DNA of 47,596 nucleotides, from positions 1 to 47,596 of the forward strand of contig JACDAQ010000051.1 in NCBI GenBank assembly GCA_013695355.1. Reading direction: 5' to 3'. Below, piece by piece: positions 8,323 to 17,511 of the stretch. How positions within the stretch are numbered: position 1 is the stretch's first letter; the number at the start of each line of letters is the position of its first letter. Position numbers and translations under genes: made by a program. Below the pieces are notes generated by a model, which saw only the letters and a program-made list of their open reading frames with translations, searched no databases and was not told the origin of the DNA. Source of the DNA: Candidatus Protochlamydia sp. GTDB taxonomy: Bacteria; Chlamydiota; Chlamydiia; Chlamydiales; Parachlamydiaceae.

Positions 8323-9048
8323 ATGATTTCAAAAAACCACGATCACTTTGCCTTAAAAAATTTTGAAGGACCTTTAGAATTTCTTCTTTCTTTAATTCAA
8401 AAAGAAGAAATTAATATCTATGATGTGTCCATACAAACCCTTACCCAACAATTTTTAGAAAGAATCCATGCATGGGAAGCGGAATCGCTTGACAAAGGGG
8501 CCGAATTTGTAGGTAGCGCAGCTTATTTGGTCTGGTTGAAAAGCAAGACGTTGCTTCCAGCTCAAGAGCAAGAAAAAGAGGAAGTGATCCCGGAGGAAGA
8601 TCCCCATTTTGAAATCATCCATCATCTCCTTGATTATTGCCGCTTTAAACAAGCCGCCAAACAGATGGCCATTCAGGAGGAAAAGCAACAAGGGTGCTAT
8701 TTTCGCGGGCTCTCTTCTTCTAAATGGAAAAGACCTTTAGGCCTTGATGCTATTTCACTAGATGAGCTATCTGCTGTTTTCGGCGAAATCATGCTGCGCA
8801 CAAAGCACCTAATTGGAAGGATCGAGGAAGAAGACTGGAAAACGAGCGACAAAATTAAAATTATCCGCCGCTCTCTTGAAATGCATCCCTTTTTGCTTTT
8901 CGAATCGCTATTTTCTACAGCCTCCTCCCGATTGGAGCTTGTGGTCATTTTTTTAGCAATTTTAGAACTAATGAAGTTGGGAAGTGCGTCAGTCAGCCGG
9001 GATCCTGCTTCCCAACAATTGATGATCTATGCGAAAGAGGACGAATAA
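8323..9048 (+). CDS. scpA: Segregation and condensation protein A
   Basis: A 241-residue kleisin subunit that joins the two SMC heads of the bacterial condensin and acts with ScpB in chromosome segregation. The N-terminal block FEGPLEFLLSLIQKEEINIYDV is the family signature, followed by the LVWLKSKTLLP segment. The C-terminal winged-helix part (about 165-240) contains FLAILELMKLG. The frame opens at TTG 8296, but ATG 8323 starts at the usual distance before the FEGPL block. No good Shine-Dalgarno precedes either. It is followed after three bases by scpB, so it is a two-gene operon. Confidence 0.92.
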   Translation: MISKNHDHFALKNFEGPLEFLLSLIQKEEINIYDVSIQTLTQQFLERIHAWEAESLDKGAEFVGSAAYLVWLKSKTLLPAQEQEKEEVIPEEDPHFEIIHHLLDYCRFKQAAKQMAIQEEKQQGCYFRGLSSSKWKRPLGLDAISLDELSAVFGEIMLRTKHLIGRIEEEDWKTSDKIKIIRRSLEMHPFLLFESLFSTASSRLELVVIFLAILELMKLGSASVSRDPASQQLMIYAKEDE

Positions 9049-9051
9049 TCA

Positions 9052-9690
9052 ATGAGCAAAGAAATTATTTTTTTCCAAACGGAAATGTCCTTCGATGCTT
9101 CCTCTGCTGATCTGGCTGAAGATTTGCATACTGAAGATGAAAAAGCCGAAGAAGCGGCCCAAATAAATCAGCAGATGCAGCAAGCGATCAAAAAAGTAAT
9201 TGAAGCTCTCCTATTCACCTCATCCGATCCCCTTCCACTGGCTAAAATACGAGAGATCACTGATACCCTCTGCCCTCTTTCCCCCAAGCAGCTGCGTCAA
9301 ATAATTGATTCTTTGCGCCAGGACTACATTTCACATCAAAGAGCTTTTAAATTGGAAGAAATAGCTCAAGGCTACGTATTGCGCACTCATGAGGAATATG
9401 CACCTTACTTAGAAATGCTCTTTCGTCAAAAAAGAGGAGAAAAACTCTCTCCCGCTGCCACAGAAGTTTTGGCGATTATTGCTTATCGTCAGCCCATTAC
9501 TCGCCCAAAAATTGATGCCATCCGCGGCGTTGACTCATCAGGCACTTTAGCCCAGCTTCTCGAGCGTGAGCTCGTGGAACCGTTAGGCAAACTGGAAGCT
9601 CCTGGCCGCCCTATGTTATATGGCACGACGAAGGAATTTTTAAAGCATTATGGATTAAAAGACATAAAAAGCTTGATAAAAAAAATATAA
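9052..9690 (+). CDS. scpB: Segregation and condensation protein B
   Basis: A 212-residue ScpB with an acidic N-terminal extension (about 1-45, rich in E/D/A) and then two winged-helix domains. The conserved stretches are VIEALLFTSSDPLPLAKI, LSPAATEVLAIIAYRQPITR and LEAPGRPMLYGTTKEFL, all diagnostic of the family. ScpB dimers bind ScpA and regulate SMC ATPase activity. The start is 3 bases after the scpA stop, consistent with co-translation. The N-terminal extension is longer than in Bacillus ScpB (about 197 residues). Confidence 0.95.
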   Translation: MSKEIIFFQTEMSFDASSADLAEDLHTEDEKAEEAAQINQQMQQAIKKVIEALLFTSSDPLPLAKIREITDTLCPLSPKQLRQIIDSLRQDYISHQRAFKLEEIAQGYVLRTHEEYAPYLEMLFRQKRGEKLSPAATEVLAIIAYRQPITRPKIDAIRGVDSSGTLAQLLERELVEPLGKLEAPGRPMLYGTTKEFLKHYGLKDIKSLIKKI

Positions 9691-10041
9691 GATATATTTT
9701 TTTAAATAATGGGATCCTATAACGGAAAAACAGGCTACCAAACGGCTCGAATCCCAGGCATTTCTTCAGTCAAAAAAAGGAAAACTTCTTGAAATGCAAT
9801 GGGGATTAGTTTTCTTTCGCCCGAGCTAATTGGCACCGGAGTGGGAGTAATGAGGTAAAGTTCCGTTATTTATGAAAGGTGCGGGCAGAAATTCAATTGG
9901 AATACGAAATCAATTTGCCGCGTCAGCGACCTTTTATCATTTAAATTATCAATAGATTAAATCTTCAATCAAAGTAATGGTCTGGTTTGGCATTCTGGCA
10001 TTTAAAATGCCAGAATGCCAAAATATCAGTTTGGGATAGTT
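9691..10041. other. Convergent intergenic region
   Basis: About 350 bases between the ends of scpB (+) and the MYND/TPR gene (-). No gene is seen. The only clear structure is the inverted repeat at 9986-10022. Confidence 0.5.
9986..10022. repeat. 18-bp perfect inverted repeat between convergent genes
   Basis: Arms 9986-10003 and 10005-10022 are exact reverse complements around one base. Each arm also holds TGGCATT twice. It lies 20 bases beyond the MYND/TPR stop, between convergent genes, so a bidirectional terminator is likely, although there is no T-run on either strand. Confidence 0.6.
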
Positions 10042-11448
10042 TTAACGATTGTTAATGACATACTTTTTTAGCAATTGGGAAAAACGTATTTTTTCTTCAT
10101 CGCTAAATCCATTTTTGCTTAGTCTCTCTAACAGTTGTTTGTTAGGGTCACTCTCGGAAAATATATTAAGATCATCATAATTAAACTCACTTTTGGTGAT
10201 CCATTCTAAAAGAGTTGTAAGATTTTCATTATCGCAACCTATTAATTTTTTTTTGAGGACCTGAGCTCCAAGAACTAAGTCTTCCTTGTGTACTAAATGA
10301 TTGAGGAGGTCGAATGCTTTTGAATTGGGTACAATCACTTTTTGCATTGACTTCATTTGATTTTCGAGTTCAGGGGTGTCAATGACATTGTTGTATAAGA
10401 TGCTAATTTTTAAAAATTTATTTAAATCTTGATGATATTCTATATTATGTGGATCGAGAATTAACGCGTTTTGAATAAATGACAGCCCTTCAGTTATTTT
10501 TCCACCTAGCATGGTTAACTTACCAAGTAGATGGTAAGCTGGAGCATGCGTTGGATTAAATTTGATGACTAAATTCATAAAATCTTCAGCTTGTTTCCAT
10601 TGCTTTTTTTGATACAAAATTTCTCCAAGTTCAAAGAAAGCCTCAATATTTTTTGGATTTAGTTTGATAGCCTTCCTTAATAATTTCTCGGCTTCATCTA
10701 GCTTTCCTTGGGCCTTTAACAAATTTACCAGGCGAGTACATGTCTCACTCTCTGGACTTAGATCAAAGGCTATTTCCAAATAATGTTGTTGCTTGCCCAA
10801 ATCCTTTTTAAGAAAATATATTTGAGCTAGACAATCGTAAACCGAGTGAACGATAGAAGTGTGCGGATTGAATTCAATCACTTTATTTAATAATTCCACC
10901 GCCTGATTCAGATATCCACGGTTGACTAAAAGGCCGCTAACCGCTAAAGCTAGAATGGTATCTTCTTCTTTATGAATTCCAAGCTTTGTAAAGAAATTTT
11001 GATCAAAGACCACAAGCTTTAGCAATAAAGTATGTACTTGGTCCACTTGTTTTTTTTCTTCAAATAAAATTCGCACCTTCTGCATGACTGCATTAGCTTC
11101 CTCTATACTACCGATAGGTGTTTCAAGCGGTGTGGCTTTAGAAGTGGTTTTAACGGTGGCTGCAGGATAAGCTTTCGTTTCTTTGGTTTCTTGTAAGTTT
11201 GTCTGAGACGTTATCATTTTACATGCGGCTTTATGAGCTTTCCATTCTTGCCGTTGACAGTCTTGGCTGCAATAATAAACTTGTTTGCATCCCCCGCACC
11301 TCGAAAGATTAACAGGTAAATTTTTGCAACTGGTGTTAGCACATTTCTCGTGAAGATTTAATGTGTTTTGCAAAGGGGATTTAGGGGCATTATTTTGATG
11401 AATAGGGTACGAGCCGGAATAAGGACTTGAATCTCCAACTGATTTCAT
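10042..11448 (-). CDS. MYND zinc finger plus TPR protein (eukaryotic-like)
   Basis: A 468-residue protein. After a 35-residue polar N-terminus comes a MYND-type zinc finger at about 36-76: C36/C41, C51/C54 (CGGC), C60/C64 (YYCSQDCQ), then H72 and C76 in HKAAC. The first pair is spaced CxxxxC instead of the usual CxxC. A linker (77-110) leads to TPR repeats from about 170 to 345, clearest in GKLDEAEKLLRKAIKLNP and QWKQAEDFMNLVIKFNP. The C-terminus is helical. MYND fingers are protein-interaction modules typical of eukaryotes. In a chlamydia the combination suggests a host-directed or scaffold protein, possibly secreted; no signal peptide is present. Isolated gene between convergent scpB and the divergent rpsL operon. 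Function unassigned. Confidence 0.85.
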   Translation of the reverse strand: MKSVGDSSPYSGSYPIHQNNAPKSPLQNTLNLHEKCANTSCKNLPVNLSRCGGCKQVYYCSQDCQRQEWKAHKAACKMITSQTNLQETKETKAYPAATVKTTSKATPLETPIGSIEEANAVMQKVRILFEEKKQVDQVHTLLLKLVVFDQNFFTKLGIHKEEDTILALAVSGLLVNRGYLNQAVELLNKVIEFNPHTSIVHSVYDCLAQIYFLKKDLGKQQHYLEIAFDLSPESETCTRLVNLLKAQGKLDEAEKLLRKAIKLNPKNIEAFFELGEILYQKKQWKQAEDFMNLVIKFNPTHAPAYHLLGKLTMLGGKITEGLSFIQNALILDPHNIEYHQDLNKFLKISILYNNVIDTPELENQMKSMQKVIVPNSKAFDLLNHLVHKEDLVLGAQVLKKKLIGCDNENLTTLLEWITKSEFNYDDLNIFSESDPNKQLLERLSKNGFSDEEKIRFSQLLKKYVINNR

Positions 11449-11849
11449 ATATACCTAGTGTTTTTTAATTTATGAGTTTTTAACAATTTTGCGTTTGTTT
11501 ATAATATTGTCTTTGTAAAATCTTGTCAATTCCTTAATAAATTAATGAATTAATGAAATCTTTTTAGATTAATACCAAAAGAAATGGGGAAGCTTGCAAC
11601 AAACGTTTAAAAAAAATTTTTTAAAGCAGGTTAATTGACTATTAAAGCCTGGAGGGAATGATTTAATTGTTAAAGCCGCTCTTTTTTAGCCCTCATTTTC
11701 TTATGCGCATCAATCAAATTCTTTTAAAAAGTTGTGGTAGAAATCTCAATTATATTATTTTTGATGAGTGCCTCATCATGCTTTGTTTGCTAGTGAATAA
11801 TTCCTGAAGGCTTAAATTCAAGCCTTCGGCTTCTTCATTACAGTTTTCT
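11449..11849. other. Intergenic region between MYND/TPR gene and the rpsL promoter
   Basis: About 400 AT-rich bases without a gene. Two hairpins are visible: GATGAG/CTCATC (11763-11777) and GAAGGCTT/AAGCCTTC (11806-11827). The latter lies just upstream of the rpsL -35 box. Confidence 0.5.
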
Positions 11850-11878
11850 TTGTCAAAAAACCTTCTTTCTCTTATACT
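11850..11878 (+). promoter_or_regulatory. Sigma-70/66-type promoter of the rpsL operon
   Basis: TTGTCA at 11850-11855 and TATACT at 11873-11878 with a 17-bp spacer; each box matches consensus in five of six positions. Expected start near 11885, giving a leader of about 58 bases before rpsL. Confidence 0.8.
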
Positions 11879-11942
11879 AATCAGATACCTTTCCATAGAA
11901 AAAAGAAAGGTGTCTATAAACCATTATAAGGAGAAGGCAAAC

Positions 11943-12320
11943 ATGCCGACCATTCAACAGCTAGTTCGCCAGCCACGCGCTCCGAAAAAGCGAAGAAGCA
12001 AATCGCCCGCGCTGGTTAAATGCCCGCAACGCCGCGGTGTTTGTTTACAAGTAAAAACCAAAACTCCCAAGAAACCAAACTCAGCCTTGCGTAAAGTAGC
12101 CTGGGTACGTTTGTCAACAGGACAGGAAGTCATTGCCTATATCGGCGGTGAGGGGCACAACCTCCAGGAACACAGCATTGTACTTGTACGTGGCGGTCGT
12201 GTAAAGGACTTACCAGGGGTACGTTATCATATTGTTCGCGGAGCATTAGATTGTGCGGCTGTTAAAGACCGCAAGCAAGGAAGATCGAAATACGGGGCAA
12301 AACGCCCTAAAAAGAAGTAA
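11943..12320 (+). CDS. rpsL: 30S ribosomal protein S12
   Basis: A 125-residue S12 with the invariant blocks [38 protein letters not shown] and [15 protein letters not shown]. It is the decoding-centre protein of the small subunit and the site of streptomycin-resistance mutations. The lysine of TPKKPNS is present, so the sequence predicts sensitivity at that position. The frame is open from 11850, but ATG 11943 follows AAGGAG at the right distance and gives the standard length. First gene of the rpsL-rpsG-fusA-rpsJ cluster. The KVAWVRLS variant (W where most bacteria have R) also occurs in chlamydial S12 as I recall it. Confidence 0.97.
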   Translation: MPTIQQLVRQPRAPKKRRSKSPALVKCPQRRGVCLQVKTKTPKKPNSALRKVAWVRLSTGQEVIAYIGGEGHNLQEHSIVLVRGGRVKDLPGVRYHIVRGALDCAAVKDRKQGRSKYGAKRPKKK

Positions 12321-12324
12321 CACT

Positions 12325-12349
12325 AGGATATTTCCATAATAAATATCCT
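12325..12349. promoter_or_regulatory. Hairpin after rpsL
   Basis: AGGATATTT/AAATATCCT (9 bp, 7-base loop) four bases after the rpsL stop. Two more small stems follow in the 259-base gap before rpsG (GCGTTTT/AAAACGC near 12362-12381 and AGGGAT/ATCCCT at 12401-12417). The gap is long for an r-protein operon and could hold a processing or attenuation site. Confidence 0.4.
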
Positions 12350-12579
12350 GGTCCGAGATTTGCGTTTTAATTTCAAAACGCTAATCCCGCACAGGTGTGA
12401 AGGGATTTTTTATCCCTGATTCCAGGTGAATCATTGAGATCTTCCACTACCGGGCGAGTAAGACGCAGCAAAGTGATCGTTTGAATTTTTTCCTTTCTAG
12501 GATTTTTCATCATTACTTTCTCATTTTAAAATTCGCTCAACAACAAATTAGATTTAATTGCTCATTAATTGAGGAAATC

Positions 12580-13053
12580 ATGTCCAGAAGACACAGTGCA
12601 GAAAAACGAGAGGCAGTACCTGATCCGCTATACGGCAGTACGGTCTTAGCAAAATTCATAAACAAGGTCATGGAAGGCGGAAAAAAATCGACTGCCCGCC
12701 GCATTGTTTATAACGCCATCGAAAAGTTCTCTAAAAGAGTCAAGGCCGAACACCCTCTTGAAGCTTTTGAACAAGCTTTAGAAAATGCTAAACCAGCATT
12801 AGAGGTAAAATCGCGCAGAATTGGAGGAGCCACTTACCAGGTACCGATTGAGATCCCTTCTAACCGCCGTTCATCAATGGCGATGCGTTGGATTATTAAT
12901 CATTCCAGAGGAAAAGCGGGCCGCTCAATGGAAGATGCTTTAGCATCCGAACTCAGTGATTGTTATAATAATCAAGGGACCACGATCAAGAAGAAGGATG
13001 ATACCCACCGAATGGCCGAAGCGAACAAAGCTTACGCCCATTACAAATGGTAA
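12580..13053 (+). CDS. rpsG: 30S ribosomal protein S7
   Basis: A 157-residue S7, which binds the 3' major domain of 16S rRNA. Typical blocks: SRRHSAEKR at the start, VMEGGKKSTARRIVYNA, VKSRRIGGATYQVPIEI and MRWIINHSRGK, ending with the AYAHYKW tail. ATG 12580 follows GAGGAAATC, and the upstream extension of the frame to 12481 is not family-like. It lies 15 bases before fusA in the same cluster. Confidence 0.97.
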   Translation: MSRRHSAEKREAVPDPLYGSTVLAKFINKVMEGGKKSTARRIVYNAIEKFSKRVKAEHPLEAFEQALENAKPALEVKSRRIGGATYQVPIEIPSNRRSSMAMRWIINHSRGKAGRSMEDALASELSDCYNNQGTTIKKKDDTHRMAEANKAYAHYKW

Positions 13054-13068
13054 TAAGGAGGATACATC

Positions 13069-15156
13069 ATGGCAAGAACTGACAAAGAAAAACTTAAAAA
13101 TGTTCGTAATATCGGCATCATGGCGCATATCGACGCCGGTAAAACGACAACTACTGAACGGATCCTCTATTATAGCGGACGTTCACATAAGATCGGAGAG
13201 GTCCATGAAGGGGCTGCGACGATGGATTGGATGGCCCAAGAGCAAGAGCGGGGTATTACAATTACATCTGCTGCAACGACTGTCTTTTGGAAAGATTCAA
13301 AGATTAATATTATCGACACTCCTGGCCACGTTGACTTTACGATCGAAGTTGAGCGTTCGTTGCGCGTTCTGGACGGGTCGGTGGCTCTATTCTGTTCGGT
13401 CTCAGGTGTAGAACCTCAGTCAGAAACGGTTTGGAGACAGGCAGATAAATACGGTGTTCCCCGTATTGCATTCGTTAATAAAATGGACCGTATGGGAGCA
13501 GACTTTTTTGACGCTATTCATACGATGCGCGATAAGCTCCATGCTAATGCAATTCCAGTTCAATGTCCAATTGGCGCTGAAGCTGAATTTAAAGGTATGG
13601 TCGACCTCGTCAGAATGAAGGCTTACCTATTCCATGATGAAACGCTTGGAGCAGATTGGGATGAAACGGAAGTTCCCGAAGATTTGCTTGAAAAATGCAA
13701 ACAAATGCGTGCCGAACTGCTTGAAGAATTAGCTACCATCGATGATGAAAACGATGACTTCATGCAAAAAGTATTGGAGAATCCCGATTCATTGACCGAA
13801 GATGAAATTAATGCAGCTATCCGCAAGGGTGTATGCAGAAATAAGTTCAATCCCGTCTTGTGCGGTTCTGCCTTTAAAAACAAAGGTGTGCAGCAGCTAC
13901 TTGATGCCGTGGTCGCCTGGATGCCTTCTCCGCTAGATAGAGGGAACATTAAAGCCATTGATATGGATACAGATGAAGAAATTCTTCTGACCCCTGCCGA
14001 TGACCAGCCGCTTGCAGCTTTGGCCTTTAAGATCATGACCGACCCTTATGTCGGACGCTTGACTTATATCCGGATCTACAGCGGAACATTGACCAAAGGG
14101 ATGACCCTCCTTAATACCACAAAAGGGGAAGAGGAGCGCATTTCCCGCCTTTTAGAAATGCACGCGAACAAAAGGGAAGAAAAAGACGAATTCCATACAG
14201 GCGATATCGCTGCTTGCATCGGATTGAAGAAAGCCACCACAGGAGATACATTGTGCTCTCCGAAAAAGCCTATTCTTTTGGAAAAAATGGAATTCCCCGA
14301 AACCGTAATATCAATGGCGATTGAGCCTAAGTCAAAAGCAGACCGTGAAAAGCTTGCGACAGCCTTGTCTTCTTTGTCCATTGAAGATCCTACCTTCCGC
14401 GTTTCAACGAACGAAGAAACAGGACAGACGATCATTGCAGGCATGGGTGAACTTCACCTGGAAATTTTGCATGACCGGATGAAGCGGGAATTCAATGTGG
14501 AAGCCAACGTCGGTAAGCCAGAAGTAGCCTACAAAGAAACCATTACAGTTCCTGGCAACAGTCAGACGAAATTCGTCAAGCAATCGGGCGGACGCGGACA
14601 ATATGCGCACGTTGAGCTTGAAATCCGTCCAAATGAAAAAGGAAAAGGTAATGAAGTCGTCAGCAAGATCGTAGGAGGAGTTATTCCAAAGGAATACATC
14701 GGACCCACGATCAAGGGAATTGAAGAGGGCCTTGCAACCGGTATTCTGGCAGGCTATAATCTTGTCGATGTTGCTGTTGATATTGTGTTCGGATCTTATC
14801 ATGATGTCGATTCTAATGAAATGGCGTTTAAAATTTGCGGCTCAATGGCTTTAAAAGAAGCGGCACGTAAAGCTAAGCCCGTGATTTTAGAACCGATCAT
14901 GAAAGTCGATGTTACGACTCCTGAAGCTCATATGGGGGATGTGATCGGAGACTTAAACCGACGCCGTGGACAGATTATCGGTCAGGAAAACCATAAAGGA
15001 GCGGCGATAATTCATGCTGAAGTTCCTTTAAGCGAGATGTTCGGTTATTCGACGCTGCTCCGTTCGCTCTCTTCAGGGCGTGCGACCTATTCGATGGAAC
15101 CTAGCCATTTTGAGCGCGTTCCGTCTAAAATCCAGGAAGAAATCATTAAGAAGTAA
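13069..15156 (+). CDS. fusA: Elongation factor G
   Basis: A 695-residue EF-G, the GTPase that drives ribosomal translocation. G1 is [12 protein letters not shown] near residue 20, followed by [11 protein letters not shown] (switch I/G2), DTPGHVDF (G3), NKMDRMG (G4) and a G5 region with CGSAFKNKG. Domains II-V follow with [16 protein letters not shown] and [17 protein letters not shown]. Full length, no break. The AAGGAGGATACATC leader gives a strong ribosome-binding site. It sits between rpsG and rpsJ without tuf, as in other chlamydiae. Confidence 0.98.
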   Translation: MARTDKEKLKNVRNIGIMAHIDAGKTTTTERILYYSGRSHKIGEVHEGAATMDWMAQEQERGITITSAATTVFWKDSKINIIDTPGHVDFTIEVERSLRVLDGSVALFCSVSGVEPQSETVWRQADKYGVPRIAFVNKMDRMGADFFDAIHTMRDKLHANAIPVQCPIGAEAEFKGMVDLVRMKAYLFHDETLGADWDETEVPEDLLEKCKQMRAELLEELATIDDENDDFMQKVLENPDSLTEDEINAAIRKGVCRNKFNPVLCGSAFKNKGVQQLLDAVVAWMPSPLDRGNIKAIDMDTDEEILLTPADDQPLAALAFKIMTDPYVGRLTYIRIYSGTLTKGMTLLNTTKGEEERISRLLEMHANKREEKDEFHTGDIAACIGLKKATTGDTLCSPKKPILLEKMEFPETVISMAIEPKSKADREKLATALSSLSIEDPTFRVSTNEETGQTIIAGMGELHLEILHDRMKREFNVEANVGKPEVAYKETITVPGNSQTKFVKQSGGRGQYAHVELEIRPNEKGKGNEVVSKIVGGVIPKEYIGPTIKGIEEGLATGILAGYNLVDVAVDIVFGSYHDVDSNEMAFKICGSMALKEAARKAKPVILEPIMKVDVTTPEAHMGDVIGDLNRRRGQIIGQENHKGAAIIHAEVPLSEMFGYSTLLRSLSSGRATYSMEPSHFERVPSKIQEEIIKK

Positions 15157-15172
15157 GAGTAATAAGATTATT

Positions 15173-15508
15173 ATGGCAAAACAAGAAAAACAGTCTAAGG
15201 CAGCGAAACAAAAGATTCGCATTAGGTTGAAAGGATACGATCAGCGTTTGCTAGATCGTTCAACAGCTGATATTGTCGAGACAGCCAAAAGAACAGGTGC
15301 AGCCATTGCAGGGCCGATTCCTCTTCCGACGAGCTGTGAAAAGTTTACGGTACTGCGTTCTCCCAATATTGACCGCAAATCGCGCGAGCAATTTGAGATC
15401 CGCACCCACCGTCGCTTAATCGATATTCTCAATCCGACGAGCAAAACGATCGATGCTTTGAAAACTTTGACGCTTCCTGCAGGTGTCGATATTAAGATCA
15501 AAGCGTAA
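15173..15508 (+). CDS. rpsJ: 30S ribosomal protein S10
   Basis: A 111-residue S10 with a short lysine/glutamine-rich N-terminal extension before the conserved core [16 protein letters not shown], the GPIPLPT loop and the [11 protein letters not shown] block. It is a 30S head protein and a NusB partner in antitermination. ATG 15173 gives a near-standard length (about 105 expected); the frame open from 15080 overlaps fusA and is not family-like. Last gene of the cluster, followed by a strong terminator. Confidence 0.97.
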   Translation: MAKQEKQSKAAKQKIRIRLKGYDQRLLDRSTADIVETAKRTGAAIAGPIPLPTSCEKFTVLRSPNIDRKSREQFEIRTHRRLIDILNPTSKTIDALKTLTLPAGVDIKIKA

Positions 15509-15532
15509 TTTCGTCTAATTCGAATCATGTTC

Positions 15533-15563
15533 AAGGGCTGGTTAATACCAGCCCTTTTTTTTT
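15533..15563 (+). terminator. Rho-independent terminator of the rpsL-rpsJ operon
   Basis: Stem AAGGGCTGGT/ACCAGCCCTT (15533-15542 with 15547-15556), loop TAAT, then nine T. A textbook terminator 25 bases after rpsJ. Confidence 0.95.
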
Positions 15564-15664
15564 CGTAAAAAACAAATCTTATTATGACATAAAAATAAGG
15601 ACTATAGCAAAATCCTTCATTCTGATAATCTGAACTTTTTATGATTCAAAAGAGGAATCCTACC

Positions 15665-16654
15665 ATGAGACAGACTGGCAATTGCCGTTTCTTTACACAG
15701 CTCATGACTTTGCTTGTCCTGATTAGTTTACTGACTAGCTGCGAATCTCGAAAAGTCATTGTCAATGGTTTAGATGAAAAAGAAGCCAATGAAATCCTGG
15801 TTTACCTTTCCAACAAGGGTATTGATGCTGTGAAAGTACTGGCTGCGACCGAAGGGGCTGGTGCTAGTAAAGGAGCCTTATGGAATATCAGCGTCGAAGA
15901 AACAAGGGCAAATGAAGCCATGGCATTGTTAAATCAGGTTGGCCTCCCCAGACGACGAGGGCAAAACCTTTTAGGAATTTTTGCAAACACCTCGCTAGTC
16001 CCCTCCGGAATGCAGGAAAAAATCCGCTATCAAGCCGGATTAGCTGAACAAATTGGAAGCACTATCCGGAAAATTGACGGGATATTGGATGCTGATGTAC
16101 AAATTTCTTTTCCGGATGAAGATCCCCTTAATCCAAATGCGCCGAAACAGAAAATTACTGCTTCTGTTTATGTGAAGCACAATGGAATATTAGACGATCC
16201 AAATGCACATCTTGTGACGAGACTTAAACGGCTTGTCGCCGGAAGCGTGAATGGTCTGGATTATGACTATGTGACAGTGATAGGAGATCGCGCCCGCTAT
16301 GGTGACACACCCCTTGGGAGTTTGGGAGGAAGTCTGGGCGAAGAAGAAAGAAAGTATGTCAATGTCTGGACGATAGGACTGGCCAAAGAATCTCTTACCC
16401 GCTTCCGCCTGATATTTTTTACTTTTACAGTTTCTCTTGTTTTACTTCTTTTAGCGCTGACATGGTTGCTATGGAAATTTTTACCGCTCCTTAAGCGGGC
16501 TGGAGGGTTTAAGCAGCTGTTTACATTCCATCCTCTGCATATTGAAGGCGCTGATACAGATACCGCCGATAAAGCTATCGAAGAAAAAGCCGAAGGAGTA
16601 GAAAAAAAAGAAGAGGATGGCGGAGCAGCAAATAGAGGTATCGATGAGACTTGA
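15665..16654 (+). CDS. sctJ: Type III secretion inner-membrane ring lipoprotein SctJ (YscJ/CdsJ)
   Basis: A 329-residue SctJ. A lipoprotein signal ends at the lipobox LLTSC (C26). The two YscJ/FliF ring-building subdomains follow (KVIVNGLDEKEANEILVYLSNKGIDAVKV, then ISFPDEDPLNPN..ITASVYVKH). A membrane anchor (about 258-280, LIFFTFTVSLVLLLLALTWLLW) leads to an acidic cytoplasmic tail rich in E/K/A. The frame opens at ATG 15641, but ATG 15665 has AGAGGA upstream and gives a compact signal peptide. First gene of sctJ-K-L-R-S-T. No convincing promoter consensus was found between the rpsJ terminator and this gene. Confidence 0.93.
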   Translation: MRQTGNCRFFTQLMTLLVLISLLTSCESRKVIVNGLDEKEANEILVYLSNKGIDAVKVLAATEGAGASKGALWNISVEETRANEAMALLNQVGLPRRRGQNLLGIFANTSLVPSGMQEKIRYQAGLAEQIGSTIRKIDGILDADVQISFPDEDPLNPNAPKQKITASVYVKHNGILDDPNAHLVTRLKRLVAGSVNGLDYDYVTVIGDRARYGDTPLGSLGGSLGEEERKYVNVWTIGLAKESLTRFRLIFFTFTVSLVLLLLALTWLLWKFLPLLKRAGGFKQLFTFHPLHIEGADTDTADKAIEEKAEGVEKKEEDGGAANRGIDET

Positions 16655-16668
16655 GGATTCAGGGATAT

Positions 16669-17508
16669 ATGGATAAAAAAGGATGGATGATGCTAAGGGT
16701 ACTAATCAATCGGTACAACCCAAAGGCAGGCGAAGGATTATTGAAATTCCTTCCCAGGGACGAAGCACAGACCCTTATTAGTCATGAAATTCAATCGTCT
16801 GAGATAGAGCCTATCCTTTATCAACCTCAAAAAATTTTGGAACGGCTGCACTATTCTTGGATAAAGCCCCTTCTGAAAAAATTCCCTAAATCTATGCACT
16901 CCATTGTAGCTGGTGCTTTGACCAAGGAGCAGGCAGCCGGACTTACCTCTTCTGCCCCTATAAAGCTTTCTCCGCCGGTCAAAACATTTTTTGTCCGGCA
17001 GCTCTATTCGCTTTTGGCCGAGGAGGAGCGCCTTCCCTACGACTATTTACCTGAAACGGACATGTCCCCATTAGGAACATGGAAAAAAAGAAAACTGACA
17101 ATGCTTTTCGATTTTTTAGGCCTGCATGACCTAGCCTCGGAAGTGCGCCATATTGTAAATAAAAAGCATTTAAAAAATATCTATGCCTCCTTAAGTCCTA
17201 AACAATTGTACTATCTAAATGTATGCCTCCATCAGAAAGAAGGGATTACCGGACCCAAATTGAGGATTGATCCTACCAATGAAGACCCTTCTTTAGTGAA
17301 GAATGCCATCCACCGGAGAGGCCTGATGCGGTTTGGTAAAGCATTATGTGGACAGCATCCCGATTTCGTCTGGTACATCGCTCACACTCTTGATACCGGA
17401 AGAGGGGAAATGGTTTTAAAAGCATATAAACCAGACAGTGAACCGCAAGTGACCTTATTATTAAAAAATCAGGTTCTCAATCTTATGAACTTCCTTAAAA
17501 GCGAGTAA
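16669..17508 (+). CDS. SctK-position type III secretion protein (CT560-like)
   Basis: A 279-residue soluble helical protein between sctJ and sctL, where chlamydiae encode a conserved T3SS component (CT560 in C. trachomatis) equated with the SctK sorting-platform adaptor. I see no membrane segment and no motif that proves the family; the call rests on position, length and predicted cytosolic character. SctK links the sorting platform to the inner ring. ATG 16669 has CAGGG just upstream. The frame also permits TTG 16651, which overlaps the end of sctJ by 4 bases. It ends 3 bases before the GTG of sctL. Confidence 0.7.
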   Translation: MDKKGWMMLRVLINRYNPKAGEGLLKFLPRDEAQTLISHEIQSSEIEPILYQPQKILERLHYSWIKPLLKKFPKSMHSIVAGALTKEQAAGLTSSAPIKLSPPVKTFFVRQLYSLLAEEERLPYDYLPETDMSPLGTWKKRKLTMLFDFLGLHDLASEVRHIVNKKHLKNIYASLSPKQLYYLNVCLHQKEGITGPKLRIDPTNEDPSLVKNAIHRRGLMRFGKALCGQHPDFVWYIAHTLDTGRGEMVLKAYKPDSEPQVTLLLKNQVLNLMNFLKSE

Positions 17509-17511
17509 TCT

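Noticed and set aside
9691-9985. Possible structured RNA (tmRNA, RNase P or 6S) in the scpB downstream gap
   Set aside because: None of the known conserved core motifs was found.
11850-11942. N-terminal extension of S12
   Set aside because: This stretch is the promoter and leader; ATG 11943 has the proper ribosome-binding site and gives the family length.
12956-13411. 151-codon plus-strand frame across the rpsG/fusA junction
   Set aside because: Shadow frame; rpsG and fusA are certain in their own frames.
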